Origin: Callipepla californica brunnescens
Lineage: Eukaryota > Chordata > Aves > Galliformes > Odontophoridae
Length of the DNA: 64,000 bases
Direction: 5' to 3'
NCBI GenBank assembly: GCA_023055505.1
Contig: JALIRH010000076.1
Span: 1,500,001 to 1,564,000 of the forward strand
A program made the position numbers and the translations under genes. Below are positions 33,790-44,420 of the stretch, one piece after another (position 1 is the first letter of the stretch; each line of letters begins with the position of its first letter). The notes under the pieces are model-generated. The model was not told where the DNA came from. It saw only the letters and a list, made by a program, of their open reading frames with translations, and did no database searches.

Positions 33790-34000
33790 CTTTTTATTAT
33801 TATTTTTTTTTTTTCTTGTACTAAAACAATCTGGCAGTACCCAAAAGAAGTTTACAGATATCCCAAAACAACTGACAGTACACCCGGACTTCAAGGTCGT
33901 GTTTTGCTGTACAGCACTTGCAGTACAGATAAGCTTGTTAACAACAGACAGAGATGTACTCTAAAAGTTTGTCTCTGTCTGGCTAAGGCAGCTGGTTGTG

Positions 34001-34017
34001 TCCCACGTTGGGCGCCA
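34001..34017 (-). other. Primer binding site, tRNA-Lys type
   Basis: The minus strand reads TGGCGCCCAACGTGGGA, four bases after the LTR end. This is the Lys1,2-type PBS used by spuma- and betaretrovirus-like elements. It fixes the LTR as the 5' copy and the coding strand as minus. Confidence 0.85.
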
Positions 34018-34021
34018 AAAA

Positions 34022-34264
34022 TGTCAGGGGTTTGTGAGCCGGTTCAGCCCGGCCCTGCGACAACCGAGGAAGGAGACCCACAGGCCCACACCCCGGACAA
34101 GGGGAAGGGGGAAAGGGAAAAAGGGAGATAAGCCCCAAAACAAAACAGCGGCAACGATCTGAGGGGGAAAAGCTAATTTACTAAATAAGACATCAGGAAG
34201 TAAATAACACAGTATAATGCAATACAATTTGGAATTAAGCCCAATGAATCAAACAAAACGAGTA

Positions 34265-34303
<39 letters not shown>

Positions 34304-34564
34304 GTGCCTGATAAACCGAAGGCCTTGCGCTAACGCTGAAGGCGGACGGCAGCGAGCACCCACTCCTAAGTGATCCTAGAGGAAAGAGAGAATGTCCCGT
34401 GACCGCAGAGAGTTTTTATCTGTTCCCTCTGAGCGGAAAACACGTGAAAAAATACAAAGCATTGCCAAGTCCTCTGGGGAATGTAGTTTTCTCCCTGACT
34501 CCCAATGCACCACATGATGCCATGATGTGGAATACCAGTACCAAAAAATCATAAAACCATGACA
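34022..34564 (-). mobile_element. 5' LTR of the tRNA-Lys-type ERV
   Basis: A 543-bp LTR, minus strand TGTCATGGTTTTATG... to ...CCCCTGACA. A TATA-like GATAAAAA lies near 34415-34425, and there is a (GA)n tract near 34270-34301. It is the same family as the solo LTR at 5819-6392. Its upstream end abuts a CR1 LINE at 34565, interrupting the CR1 RT after the codons for YKKDRKE. The target duplication cannot be read because the 3' LTR is missing. Confidence 0.85.
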
Positions 34565-35090
34565 CTTCCTTACGGTCTTTTTTGTAGATGGGAGTCACAT
34601 CGGCAAGCCTCCAATCTTGTGGGACCTCTCCAGATGACCAGGAATGCTGATAGATGACAGAAAGCGGCTTGGCAATCACCTCTGCCAGCTCCCTCAGCAC
34701 CCTTGGTTGGATCCCCTCTGGTCCCATGGACTTGCGGCAGTTCAGATGGAGGAGCAGGTCTCTGACTGTCTCTGCTAGGATCACAGGGGGTGTATGATGC
34801 ACTTCGTCCCAGACTTCCAGGTCAGGGCAAAAAGTATCCTGAGTTAACTGATCTGTCTATTGAAGAGAGACGTGAAGAAGGCATTGAGAACCTCAGCCTT
34901 TTCCTTATCCTCTGTGGTTCCATTCCCTGCCGCATCAAGTAAAGGAGAGAAATTCTCCTTAGTTCTTTTACTGTTAATATATTTGTAAAAGGATTTTTTG
35001 CTCTGCTTTACTGCAGTAGCCAGTCTAAGTTGGAGCTGGGCTTTTGCATTTCTAATTTCCTGCCTGTATTGGAGGGGAGCAGAGGCTTGC
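34565..35090 (-). mobile_element. CR1 LINE fragment (ORF2 reverse transcriptase)
   Basis: The minus strand encodes SMGPEGIQPRVLRELAEVI and QHSWSSGEVPQDWRLADVTPI then YKKDRKE, the typical N-terminal RT region of avian CR1. Upstream DNA (34803-35090) matches the preceding CR1 ORF2 part, in other frames (KYINSKRTKENFSPLL-like coding). The ERV LTR interrupts it, and its 5' and 3' ends are lost. CR1 is the dominant LINE of birds, which supports an avian source. Confidence 0.88.
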
Positions 35091-35258
35091 TTTAAATGTG
35101 GAGTAAGGAAGGAAAGGATGGAGAAGGATCTTGTGAACTGAGGTGGGAAGTGGGTATTTAGTCATTGGAAAGCCATTTTGAACTTTTACTACCTGAACGC
35201 TGTACATTTTGGGTTAGTCTTCCTTAACTTTCTGTTGGACTTCTTGTTTTTCAATCAG
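35091..35258 (+). other. Intron-like sequence before XPO1-like exon A
   Basis: Unique AT-moderate DNA ends in a good polypyrimidine/acceptor (TTCTTGTTTTTCAATCAG) at 35258. No coding feature. It is presumably the remaining part of the upstream intron, cut by the CR1. Confidence 0.55.
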
Positions 35259-37935
35259 GTGCATCCGTTCTGTGGAGCAGTAGGATACGTGGTTGGGGCG
35301 CAGACAGACCGGACTGTACAGGAGCATCTGATAGAAAAACACATGCAGGCAACAAAAGTCAGACGGTACATTTTGTGTATTCAACTAAAGTAAAAGTGCT
35401 GAATGTTTGTTGTTATTCCATTTTTTTTCATCTGTGGAATGAAGTGAACTTGGCTGTGCTGAACTTTTATAAAGCAATGGTCGATCTGGCAGTAGAAGTG
35501 TTGAAGGAGACCTAAACAACTGAGACTGGTTTAAATCCAGTTGAAGAACTTGACAGAACATGCTTTAACACAGCGTGTAAGATAACCCTAAACGTGAAAG
35601 TGACCGTTTTTGTATTAGAAGATAAATGGCGTTTTCATTGACTGAATGGAGTTAGCTCAGTTCTTTTCCACAGAATGTTGATGTTCTGAAGGATCCTGAA
35701 GCCGTTACGCAGCTTGGTAGCATTCTGAAAAGCAGCGTAAGGGCATGGAAAGCAGCTGGCCGCCCCTTTGTGATTCAGCTGGGAAGAATTGATTTAGATA
35801 TGCTGAATATGTCCAAGTGCCCAAGTGAAAACATGTCTGCAGCTCTTGAGGCTGACGGTAAGAAATTGCACGTCCTTCCTAACAGCGGGATGGGCAGTGC
35901 ACGTGATCAGGTTGTGAATTTGCTGGGCTTATCTCATTGCGTGTCTGTTGGTGGTGGTGGTTTTTGTTGCTTCTTTGTGTGTGCGTTTGGGCAAGAGAAT
36001 GCCTGAAAATGTGCTTGCTTAGGTTCTTGTTTTTGTTAGCCAGATGTTTTGTTCAAAGAAACTCTGATTCCGGAAGGAGGAAAGCTCTTCAAGTGTGAGT
36101 TTAGGAAGGGTACCGGAGACTGCTGACTAATAGCAGTCTTGTGGAGACACAGTTGTAAGTTCTGACTTCATCGTTTTAGATAAGAAAAGACCCTAGGACG
36201 TTGGCAGAGTTTTGGTTTGGTGATATTCTACTACTGAAACAGCTTTCTTACAGAAGTGTAACTTCAGTGAAGGCGCCTCAGATTTGTCACAAACTAGACT
36301 GGTAATCACTGAGGAGGAATTAGGAGCTACTCGAGTTACCTAACCACTGTTACCTGGAAAAAATTGGGTCTGTGATATCCAAGTAGAATGTGCTGCTGGA
36401 GCATCCCTTGAGGAATGAAGTGACTCGGTTATTGGAGCTGTGTTCTGACAGACTTTCTTACCCATGCAATGAATACACCTTGACGTAGCTTCTCAGAACT
36501 TAATGCATTCTTTTGATTCTGCAGCTCTAATTGCCAGAAGGTGCTTAAAACAAAAAGAAAACACAACGAGAGAAATAGGAAGCAGTTGCTAGGACTTGTA
36601 GTGGTGAGATTTTACTTGAGCAACAGCTATTGAGATGGCACTCGGCTCAGAGTGTGTTCTCACAGTTGTTATCTCTGATGGCAGCAGGAGCAGTTCTGCC
36701 TTTGTTTCCCTGGCTGCAGTCTGGTGAGGTTTTCCTTGGATGTACTGTTATGAGTGTGTGTCTGTGCACTCAGTTAGGGCAAGTTCTACTGACGAGACTT
36801 GCATGGACTTGGACGTGAGAAAATGAAGTAAGAATTAGGCTCCTTGTAGTAAAGACAAGTTGGAACAATTATGTTTGTGACCAAATCAGGAGCGTGCTTT
36901 AGAACACTGTATAGGTTGGTTCTTCTCATCACGCAGTGAGAGCCAGAGGTAAGCATGATCCTGAGAGCTGAAGGAACATTCCCTTCCTTGAAAAAGAAGC
37001 TGCAGCATTGTTTCTGAGTTGTACTGGCAGAGTGTGCTGTCAGCAGTAGCACTGGAATACTAAATTGCAACTTGGATCCATGGAGCTGAAGTAATGAGAA
37101 AATGGTTTTAATCTGCATAATATGAAGGAGAGATCTTCCTTCTTTGTCATTTGGGTATAAAAATGAAACATTCTCAATCTTCTGGAAGGAGTTGAGGGGA
37201 ATCTGTTTGTTGACGCATCTTAACCCAGATTCAGTGCAGCTTTGCTACCTTTCAGGCGAAGTGGAAACCAAGCAGCCCTTGGTTAGAAGGATGAGGACTG
37301 TAAAAAGGGAAAGTTTAGAACTGATTTCTGGCTGGGTGAGCAGGTCCAACGATCCTCAGATGGTAAGTAAATATGGCATCCAAAGAGTTGATAGGACACA
37401 TTCAGGAGGAACTCTGCTCTTTTGCTGCAGTGCAGTTAACACTGTTCTGTTCACAAGAACTGGCTTCAGAACTGCAATATCTGCAGGAAGGATGATAAGC
37501 TGTGATCATACAGGGGTAGGCCTGAGCTGTGTTTTGAGTGCTTCAGGTAGTGTCAGCTGAGAGCAGTCCTAAGGGGAAGCAGGAAGGTGTAGGAGAGCCC
37601 TCAGGCAAGCACTGCTGGATGAACACAGTGTGTGGGAAGCATGTGGGCGTGTGAGTTCATTTTTAGCTTCTTTCCGAACTGCTGTGTGAGGCTTTGTTGG
37701 GTAACTGCACTGCTCTAAGCATGTCTTGCTCTTGATGTAGGTTGCTGAAAACTTTGTTCCTCCCTTGTTGGGTGCCGCTCTCATTGACTACCAGAGAAAT
37801 GTTCCAGCTGCTAGAGAGCCTGCAGTACTGGGTGCTGTGGCTGTGGCTGTAAAGAAGCTGGGTGGGCACATCGCTGCTGAAATACCTCAGATCTTTGATG
37901 CTGTTTTTGAGTGCACGTTAAATATGATCAAGAAG
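35259..37935 (+). pseudogene. XPO1-like: XPO1/CRM1-like gene fragment, four exons with introns
   Basis: Exons 35259-35357, 35674-35857, 37256-37362 and 37741-37935 (585 bp, 195 codons) join in phase without a stop and encode part of exportin-1, the nuclear export receptor of HEAT repeats. Recognisable are GAQTDRTVQEHLIEKHM, NVDVLKDPEAVTQLGSIL, ELISGWVSRSNDPQM, LIDYQRNVPAAREP and AEIPQIFDAVFECTLNMI. From memory of the family this is roughly residues 640-840 of about 1,070. Exon junctions fall at the family's usual places. Acceptors are AG; donors are GTCAGA, GTAAGA, GTAAGT and GTATTC. Exon A lacks about 12 codons before QATK. Many substitutions appear in a normally near-invariant protein. No exons upstream or downstream lie in the window, so this is a partial duplicate. 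Confidence 0.9.
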
Positions 37936-38682
37936 GTATTCCTATGTAAATTTTGGATAACGGAAAAAAAAAGAAAAGGGATTTTATATTCAGGATATTG
38001 CAAGAAAGGGGGCAGGGCGTGTTATGCTATGTAGTTTACATAGCATTATTCTGTTGGGTGGAAATGAAGGTGAGGTTGATGAGCTGTGGCTGTCTGGGTG
38101 AATGTCTTGATCTCACTGACTTAATTTCTTGATCCAGTTCTGGAATTAAATTCGGAGTTGTTTTTCTGTTCCAGGACCTTGGGATGTCGTGGTCCTGGAA
38201 GCTGAAGTCTACTTGAAGTATATTCATACGTCCTTTGAGTAGAAGTATTGATTAGTTCTTGAAGTATTTCTTTCCTGATTTCCGTAGCTGCTAGAGTTTC
38301 TGTGTTACGGTTTACAGCAGGTACTTGCACAATAGATGGGTGCCGTTTTGCAGCAGTGTGAATCAGAAAGTGTATCCCTGTAGTGGCTGGGTGCTTAACC
38401 GCTGAGGCCGTCTGTCCTGTGCCTGTGGAGCAAGTGGTAATTAATGTTGTGCACTGACCAAATGTGGTTCACCCTGCTGACACTGTGTAAGTCCAGCAAA
38501 TGGTCTTCTCAATCTATGGTGGTGAAAGTATGGGGAAAAATGTTGCTGGGAATCTGGGAACTGCATGCTTTGTTTTGTTTTTAGATTTCCTTAAAGCTGA
38601 GATCTCCATGGTAAGCCAGATTTTCTCTCCCAGATTTTCACAGTGAAAAGGCTGTATGGATTCAGGCCTTTTCTGCGACTGG
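37936..38682 (+). other. Unique sequence downstream of XPO1-like exon D
   Basis: It starts as an intron (GTATTCC). No further XPO1 exon is seen before the telomere-type DNA begins near 38683. A short TTTTTAGATTTCC tract near 38578 could be a decayed acceptor, but nothing coding follows. Confidence 0.5.
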
Positions 38683-40047
38683 TTAGGGTTAGGGTTTAGG
38701 CTAGGGTTAGGGTCAGCTTCAGGGTCAGGGTTAGGGCAAGGGTTAGGTTTTGGTGTAGATTTCGGTTTAGGGTAAGGGTTAGGGATAATTTGAGTGTTAG
38801 CGTCAGGGACAGAAGTAGGTGAAGTGTTCATGTTAGGAGTAGCATTAGGGTTAAGTTTAGGGTTAGACTTAGGATTGGATTTGTATGTAGGGTTAGGGGT
38901 AGGGTTAGTTTGAGTGTCAGGGTGAGGTAAGGGGTAGGCCTCGGGTTTGGCTTTGTGTTAAGTAAAGGTTTAGGAATAGTTGTAGGGTTAGTGTTTGGAT
39001 TAGGATTTGGTTTAATATTAGGAACATGTTTTGGGATAGATTTAGGTGAGGGTTGTGGTGATCTGATGCTTTTGGTTAGGTTTAGGGTTGGGCTTCCACT
39101 TGGGTTTTGTGGTAGGGTCTGAGTTTGGGTTAGGGTTAGGGTAGAGTTAGAATTAGGATTTGGGAAATGCTTCGAGTTCTGTTTAGGGTAAGGATTAGTG
39201 TTAGATTTAGGGTTTGAGTTAGGGTTAGGATTATGGTTAGGACTAGGGTTCTGTTAGGTTTTGGGTTAGGGTTATGGGTAAGTTTGTTTTAGTACTAGGG
39301 TAAGGTTATGTTTAGGGTTAGGGTTACGATTAGGGAAAGATTTAGTGATACAGTGTTAGGGTAAGTTTAGGTTATGGAATAGGGTTAGGTGTAAGATTGG
39401 GTTTAGTAATAGGGTTAGGTTTAGATTCTGGGTTAGGGTTAGAGATAGGGAAAGGGTTTGGGATTGTTTTAGGTTTTGGATTAGGTTTAGGATTAGGGTT
39501 AGGGAAAAAGTTTTTCTCAGTTTTATGATTGTGTTTAGAGCTAGGATTAGGTTGAGTGTTCATGTTAGCATTAGGGGAAGTTTTAGGTTTAGGTTTAGGT
39601 TTAGGATGCGATGTGTGTTTAGGGTTAGGGGCAGGGTCAGTTTGAGTGTAAGGGTCAGATTAGGGTTAGGCCTCTGGTTAGGGTTAAGGTTAGGAATAGG
39701 ATTAGGTTTCAGGTTAGTGTTAGGGTTAGGCCTGGGATTGGTGTTAGGGTTAGGTTAAGGTAAGTCTTGTGGTTAGGGTTAGGTGTAGGAAAAGGGTTTT
39801 GGGGATAGGGATAGTGTATAGGTAAGGGTTAGAATTCGATTTAGGATTAGGCTTAGGGATAGGGTTTGTTTGAGTTCTAAGGTTAGATACAGCATTAGAA
39901 CTAGGTTGAGTGTCAGTGTTAGGATTAGGGTTTGGGTTACTGTTGAGGATAGGAATAGGGATAGGTTTAGGGTTATGCTTAGGGTTCAGGCTAGGTACAG
40001 GGTTCGGGTTAGGTTTAAGGTGAGTGTTAGGCTTAGGGTAAGGATTG
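38683..40047 (+). repeat. Diverged TTAGGG-type block, relative of the macro-unit G-arm
   Basis: About 1.36 kb of degenerate TTAGGG-type repeat, G-rich on the plus strand. Words shared with the 1491-bp G-arms of the 44-61 kb array include GGTTGAGTGTTC, AGGTTTAGGTTTAGGTTTAGG and GGGTAGAGTTAGAATTAGG. The length is close to the arm's 1491 bp. It is far more diverged than the array copies are from each other, so it is an older relative. Arginine/valine-rich ORFs are repeat frames. Confidence 0.85.
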
Positions 40048-40059
40048 TGGTAAAAATGA

Positions 40060-40593
40060 GTTCTCTACTTGTTAATCAAACCGACTCGAGACAGATGTGT
40101 CCGTGTTTTTCAGCGTGTTTTTTTTTCTGAGAACTATGTAGTTTGTAGAAGTCTCAAAAGAGATATATCGATGTTTTGTCTAAAAACTGTAGTTTGTGCA
40201 AGTTGGAGCCACAGCGCTTAGTTCTAACACCTGGACAATGAACAACAGATAGCAGTGACCTTTGGAGAAACTGCAAAAGAAAAAGAAGTGAAAATCTTCT
40301 CTTGAGCACGCGTGATCGGAGCTGAGGAAAACTATGGCCTTCATCATCTCGATCGCCAGGAGGCAGAGAACGACCCCCAGATAACAGCCAGCGCAGCCCA
40401 GGAAGAGAAAGATAAGACATGAATGCAGAGATAAGGGACAATGAAAAGAGGGGTTGGGGGGCCCTGTTGAGCACCTCTGGTGCAGAGGAGACTCCCAGCC
40501 GCCCAGCGCTGTTCCGCTCATTTCTTGCTTGCTCAATAAATTCCTTACTGTTGGCAACAGTTGGTGCGTATCGTTCTCTTCACACCTCTAACA
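40060..40593 (+). mobile_element. 5' LTR of the tRNA-His-type ERV
   Basis: About 530 bp ends CTAACA at 40593, four bases before the PBS. AATAAA at 40535-40540 marks the R region. The left end is not certain: unique sequence begins near 40048 after TTAGGG-type DNA, and no clear TG start or target duplication could be fixed. Confidence 0.7.
40535..40540 (+). promoter_or_regulatory. LTR polyadenylation signal
   Basis: AATAAA in GCTCAATAAATTCCTT, about 55 bp before the LTR end, as expected for a retroviral R region. Confidence 0.65.
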
Positions 40594-40596
40594 ATT

Positions 40597-40614
40597 TGGT
40601 GCCGTGACTCGGAT
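40597..40614 (+). other. Primer binding site, tRNA-His type
   Basis: TGGTGCCGTGACTCGGAT is the 18-base complement of the tRNA-His 3' end, known from HERV-H-type class I elements. It lies three bases after the LTR and fixes the strand. Confidence 0.85.
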
Positions 40615-40691
40615 CCAGGCGACTCTGCTGTGGAATTCCCACTCCAGGGGAGCACCCCGTCTTCGGACGGCCCCTGGGCTGGGGAACTTCT

Positions 40692-42154
40692 GTGCAGAGA
40701 CCTGTAGCTCCGAACTCTAGGTACAGCTCGCAGGTAAAGCTACCGGACATACCACTAGAAAGTCCCCTAGGTTTAATGTTAAAACATTGGGGTGATTCTC
40801 CCTCTAGACGAGGAAAGAGTGAGGTGAAGATGGTACATGACTGTATGGAGGTATGGGGAGGAAAGCAGAGAAGGGCAGATCAGCTGTTCTGGCCAGTATT
40901 TGGGTCCTTTGAGGACCGGATCTGCCAGGCTCTAAACGCTTATGCAAATGAAAAACAGCCTTTGAATCTGGAAGATGGTGAGTATGCAAATGATGTGTAG
41001 AATCTGATATTGGAACCTTTCTGTTCCCCCTAATTAAAAAAAGGAATACAACAGAGGAGGACATTATACACTATCCCCCCGCCTTACGCTCCCCCCGAAC
41101 AGAATCCAGCGGCTCCGCCGGAGCAAGCTGAATCTGACTTGGGAGATGAACCTGAATGTGAACCCCTAGACTTCCCTAGGAGAAGGATCACTAGAAGGCA
41201 AGCTAGGCAGGAGAGGGGTCAAGGAGGAAACGTTCTCCCTTGAAGAGAAATACCTGTAGCTACCAGAGGATCAAAGCCAGGAGCTGGCTATGTTTCAGTT
41301 CCCTTCAACTCAGGAGATACATAAGGGAATTTAAGAAGGAGATGGGGAATTTGCTGGAGGATCCTTGAGGGGTCTCCGAGAGGCTAGATCAATCTTCAGG
41401 TCCCAACCATTAAACTTGGGATGAAACACAGGCAATTTTGGGCATACTATTTAGAGCAGAAGAAAGGGATATGATCAGGAGGGCAGGTACGTGAATCTGG
41501 GATCAGCAACACCCGGCTGGCCCAGGAGCAGATCTAAAGTGACCCTTACAGCGGCCCAATTGGGATAATCAGAGCCAGGAACATGGTACTCACATGGCAG
41601 ATTTGCGAGTTCTTATTATTCAAGGGATTAGAGAATCTGTCCCTCGGGGACAGAATATCAATAAGGCAAATAAGGCAAGCAACGGAAAAAAGATGAAACT
41701 CCTACTGAGTGGTTAGAGAGACTATGCAGAAATGTACAGTTCTATTCAGGATTAGATCCTGCTACCCCGTGGGGCGAGCTCTCCTGAAAACGCGGTTTGA
41801 AGCTAGGTCCTGGACAGATATTGGAAGGAAACTAGAGAAGCTGGAGGACTGGCAGGAGAGAGGATTAGATGAATTGCTGAGAGAGGCTCAGAAAGTATAC
41901 GTTAAGGAGAGAGGAGGAGACTCAGAAGAGGCAAGCTGGAAGTCTGATAGCCGCGGTAAGAGAAGGACAGAAGGGGGTGTTCCAGGCAAGGAGAAGAGGG
42001 AATATTCCTCGGGCAGAAAATGCGCTTCAACCCAAGCAGAACAGACCCAGAGATATGAGGACAGTTGAATGCTTCTACTGTCAGAAAAAGGGACACATGA
42101 AGAAAGACTGTAGAAAGAGAATCTGGGAAGAGCAAATGTTTCAGGAGGACTGAG
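40692..42154 (+). pseudogene. gag: Gammaretrovirus-like gag, heavily broken
   Basis: Matrix-like coding (LESPLGLMLKHWGDSPSRRG; LFWPVFGSFEDRICQALNAY) ends in a stop near 41000. A PPPY late-domain motif lies at 41076-41087, in a proline-rich p12-like part. Capsid-like pieces follow, such as ADLRVLIIQGIRESVPRG near 41600-41650, with multiple stops and frame changes. A CCHC zinc knuckle (CFYCQKKGHMKKDC, CX2CX4HX4C) is intact at 42070-42111. Order and motifs define matrix-p12-capsid-nucleocapsid. No continuous product can be made. Confidence 0.85.
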
Positions 42155-42171
42155 GGGGTCAGGGACTCTAT

Positions 42172-42647
42172 GTGCTGGGGACCTGGGAAAGAAACAAGCC
42201 CTTGATAAAATTGAAATTGGGTTCTCAGCGTCAGGAAATGGAATTTTTGGTAGAGTCTGGGGCAGAAAGATCGACTGTTCAATATTTACCTCGAGGATGT
42301 TCTTTATCCTCGGAAGAGCTACAAGTAATTGGAACAAAAGGGGAACCTTTTATGGTACCTGTTGTAAAGCAGGTAGAAATAGAATCACCTAGCACCTATG
42401 GAACTGAGTCTTTTTTATTGGTACCTGAAGCAGAATAGAATTTGCTAGGGAGAGATTGAATTGTGGAGTTAGGAATACATTTGGAAGTAAAAGATAGAGA
42501 ATTAACTGTTCAGCAACGTACTCTAACGATAGAAGATGAGGCTAGAATTAACCCAGAAGTTTGGTAGAGTCCAGAATCAGTAGGGAAGTTAGACATAGAA
42601 CCCTTTGAAGTGATTCTAAAGGACCCAGGCATTCCAATTAGGGTGAA
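42172..42647 (+). pseudogene. pro: ERV protease with changed catalytic residue, truncated
   Basis: It reads KLGSQRQEMEFLVESGAERS, where the retropepsin catalytic triad should be D-T/S-G. The Asp is Glu (codon 42253-42255). NLLGRD follows a TAG near 42438, matching the conserved C-terminal region. Coding similarity continues with stops until 42647, where macrosatellite DNA starts. The position after the CCHC box supports protease. Confidence 0.82.
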
Positions 42648-44412
42648 AGGCCTAACCTTTCTCTCACCCTAACAATCAAAGAAAACCTATTCCTAAACCT
42701 AATCCTAAATCTAGTCCTAACCCTAACCCTCACCCTTAATCTAACCCCAACCCCCACCCAGAAGCTAACACTTAGCATTGTACAATACCTAAACGTACCC
42801 CTAATCCTTATCACTAAACCTAAAAGGAACCTGAAACATAGTGCTAAATCCGAACCCTAACCCTGAAGACTAACGCTAACAATGAACCAATTCCTATACC
42901 TTTTCCTTCCTCCAAATTGATTCCTAGCACTAACCCTAACCCTACATTAACCCAATCCTAACCCTAACCCTAACCCTAGCCCTAAACTACATTAACCCTA
43001 ACCCTAACCCTAACCCTAACCCTAGCCCTAACCTAACTCTAACCCTAACCCTAACCCTAAACCTAATGCTAACCCTTACCCTACCCTAACCCTAACCCTA
43101 CCATACCCTAACCCTAACCTACCCTAACACTAACCCTAACCCTAACCCTAAACCTAAACCTAAACCTAACCCTAACCCTAACCCTAATTCCTAACCCTTA
43201 CCTTAACCGTATCACAATCCCTATCCTAATTCTTACCCTAACCCTAACCCTTACCTAACCCTAACCCTAAACCTAACCCTAACTCTAACCTTAACCCTAA
43301 CCCTAACCCTAACCTAACCCTAACCCTAATCCTAACCCTAACCCTAACTCTAATTCCTAACCCTTACCTTAACTGTATCACAATCCCTATCCTAATTCTT
43401 ACCTTAACCCTAACCCTTACCTAACCCTAACCCTAACCCTAACCCTAACTCTCACCTTAACCCTAACCCTAACCCTTACCTAACCCTAAACCTAACCCTA
43501 ACCCTAACCCTAACCCTAACCCTAACCCTAACCCTAACCCTTACCCTTAGCCTAACCCTAACCCTAAACCTAACCCTACCCTAACCCTAACCCTAACCCT
43601 AACCCTACCCCTAACCCTACTTTACCCTAACCCTAATCCTAACACTAACTCTAACTTTATTCCTTACCCTAACACTAATCCAATCCCGAACCCTAACCCT
43701 AATCCTAGCCCTAACTCTAACTTTATTAGTAACCCTACCCCTAATCCAAACAATAACCCTTACCCTAATCAAACCCTATCCCTATTCCTAACCCTTACCC
43801 TTACCGTATCACAATCCCTATCCTAACTCTTACCATAACCCAAACCCTAACCTAACCCTAACCCTAACCCTAACCCTACCCCTAACCCTTACCCTAACCC
43901 TAACCCTACCCTAACCTTAACTCTACCCTAACCGTATCCCTACCCTAACCCTAACCCTAATCCTAGCCCTTACTCTAACTTTATTCCTAACCCTACCCCT
44001 GATCCAAACACTAACCCTAACCTTAATGTAACCCTAACCCTATTCCTAACCCTTACCCTAACTGTATCCCATTCCCTATCCTAACTCTTACCATAACCCT
44101 AACCCTGATGCTAATGCTAACCCTAACCCTGAATCTAACCCTTACCCTAACCCTATCCCTTACCCAGAAGCTAACACTTAGCGTTGTACAATACCTAACC
44201 GTACCCTAACCCTATCCCTAAACCTAAAAGGAACCCAAACTCTAACCCTAAATCTGTCCCTGAGCCTAACCTTCAACCTTACCCTAACCTTAACCCTAAC
44301 CCTGTTCCATTCTCTAAACATATCTGTAAGCATTACCTTCATCCTAACTCGAACTCTACCCTAACCCTATCCCTTTGACCCCAACACAAAACCCAGATTG
44401 AGCCTGACCCTA
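42648..44412 (+). repeat. Macro-unit C-arm 1 (left-truncated)
   Basis: It starts in mid-unit at AGGCCTAACCTTTCTC, equivalent to 47611, 52785, 57669 and 62264 in the later copies. It holds an uninterrupted AACCCCAACCCCC site, the target of the solo LTR in the 5-6 kb copy, and near-pure CCCTAA from about 42950 to 43620. Confidence 0.9.
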
Positions 44413-44420
44413 ACCTAGGT
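44413..44420. other. Palindromic strand-switch ACCTAGGT, copy 1
   Basis: An 8-bp perfect palindrome sits where the C-rich arm (CCCTAACCTAGG) changes to G-rich (TAGGGTGAATT). The same site is found at 49587-49594, 54459-54466 and 59066-59073. Confidence 0.85.

Larger units (their letters stand above)
30138..34564 (-). mobile_element. Truncated ERV (5' LTR, leader ORF, gag, pro, RT, partial RNase H)
   Basis: A minus-strand provirus: LTR 34022-34564, tRNA-Lys-type primer site 34001-34017, a membrane-protein-like leader ORF, gag, protease, reverse transcriptase, and RNase H that stops at the minisatellite boundary (30137/30138). Integrase, env and the 3' LTR are missing. Gag, protease and RT lie in one frame, broken by a TGA after gag and three TAG codons. 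A frameshift near 30785 precedes the RT connection region. The Lys1,2-type PBS, a gag with no CCHC knuckle, and 5-bp duplications in its LTR family fit an ERV-L/spuma-like group; that placement is inferred. Confidence 0.88.
40060..42647 (+). mobile_element. Truncated class I ERV (LTR, gag, partial protease)
   Basis: Plus-strand provirus: 5' LTR ending at 40593, tRNA-His-type PBS, gag remnants (matrix, a PPPY-containing proline-rich part, capsid pieces, CCHC nucleocapsid) and a protease. It stops at 42647, where the macrosatellite C-arm begins at AGGCCTAACC. RT, integrase, env and the 3' LTR are missing. Many stops and frameshifts break gag. Both ends sit in telomere-type DNA. The gammaretrovirus-like assignment rests on matrix, late domain, single CCHC box and PBS type. 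Confidence 0.85.

Noticed and set aside
34416..34802. Single 128-codon protein
   Set aside because: It is a chance fusion of CR1 RT codons (to 34565) with LTR sequence.
41888..42337. 149- and 126-codon minus-strand ORFs in the class I ERV
   Set aside because: They are antisense to gag/protease; the plus strand has the PBS, CCHC and protease motifs in order.
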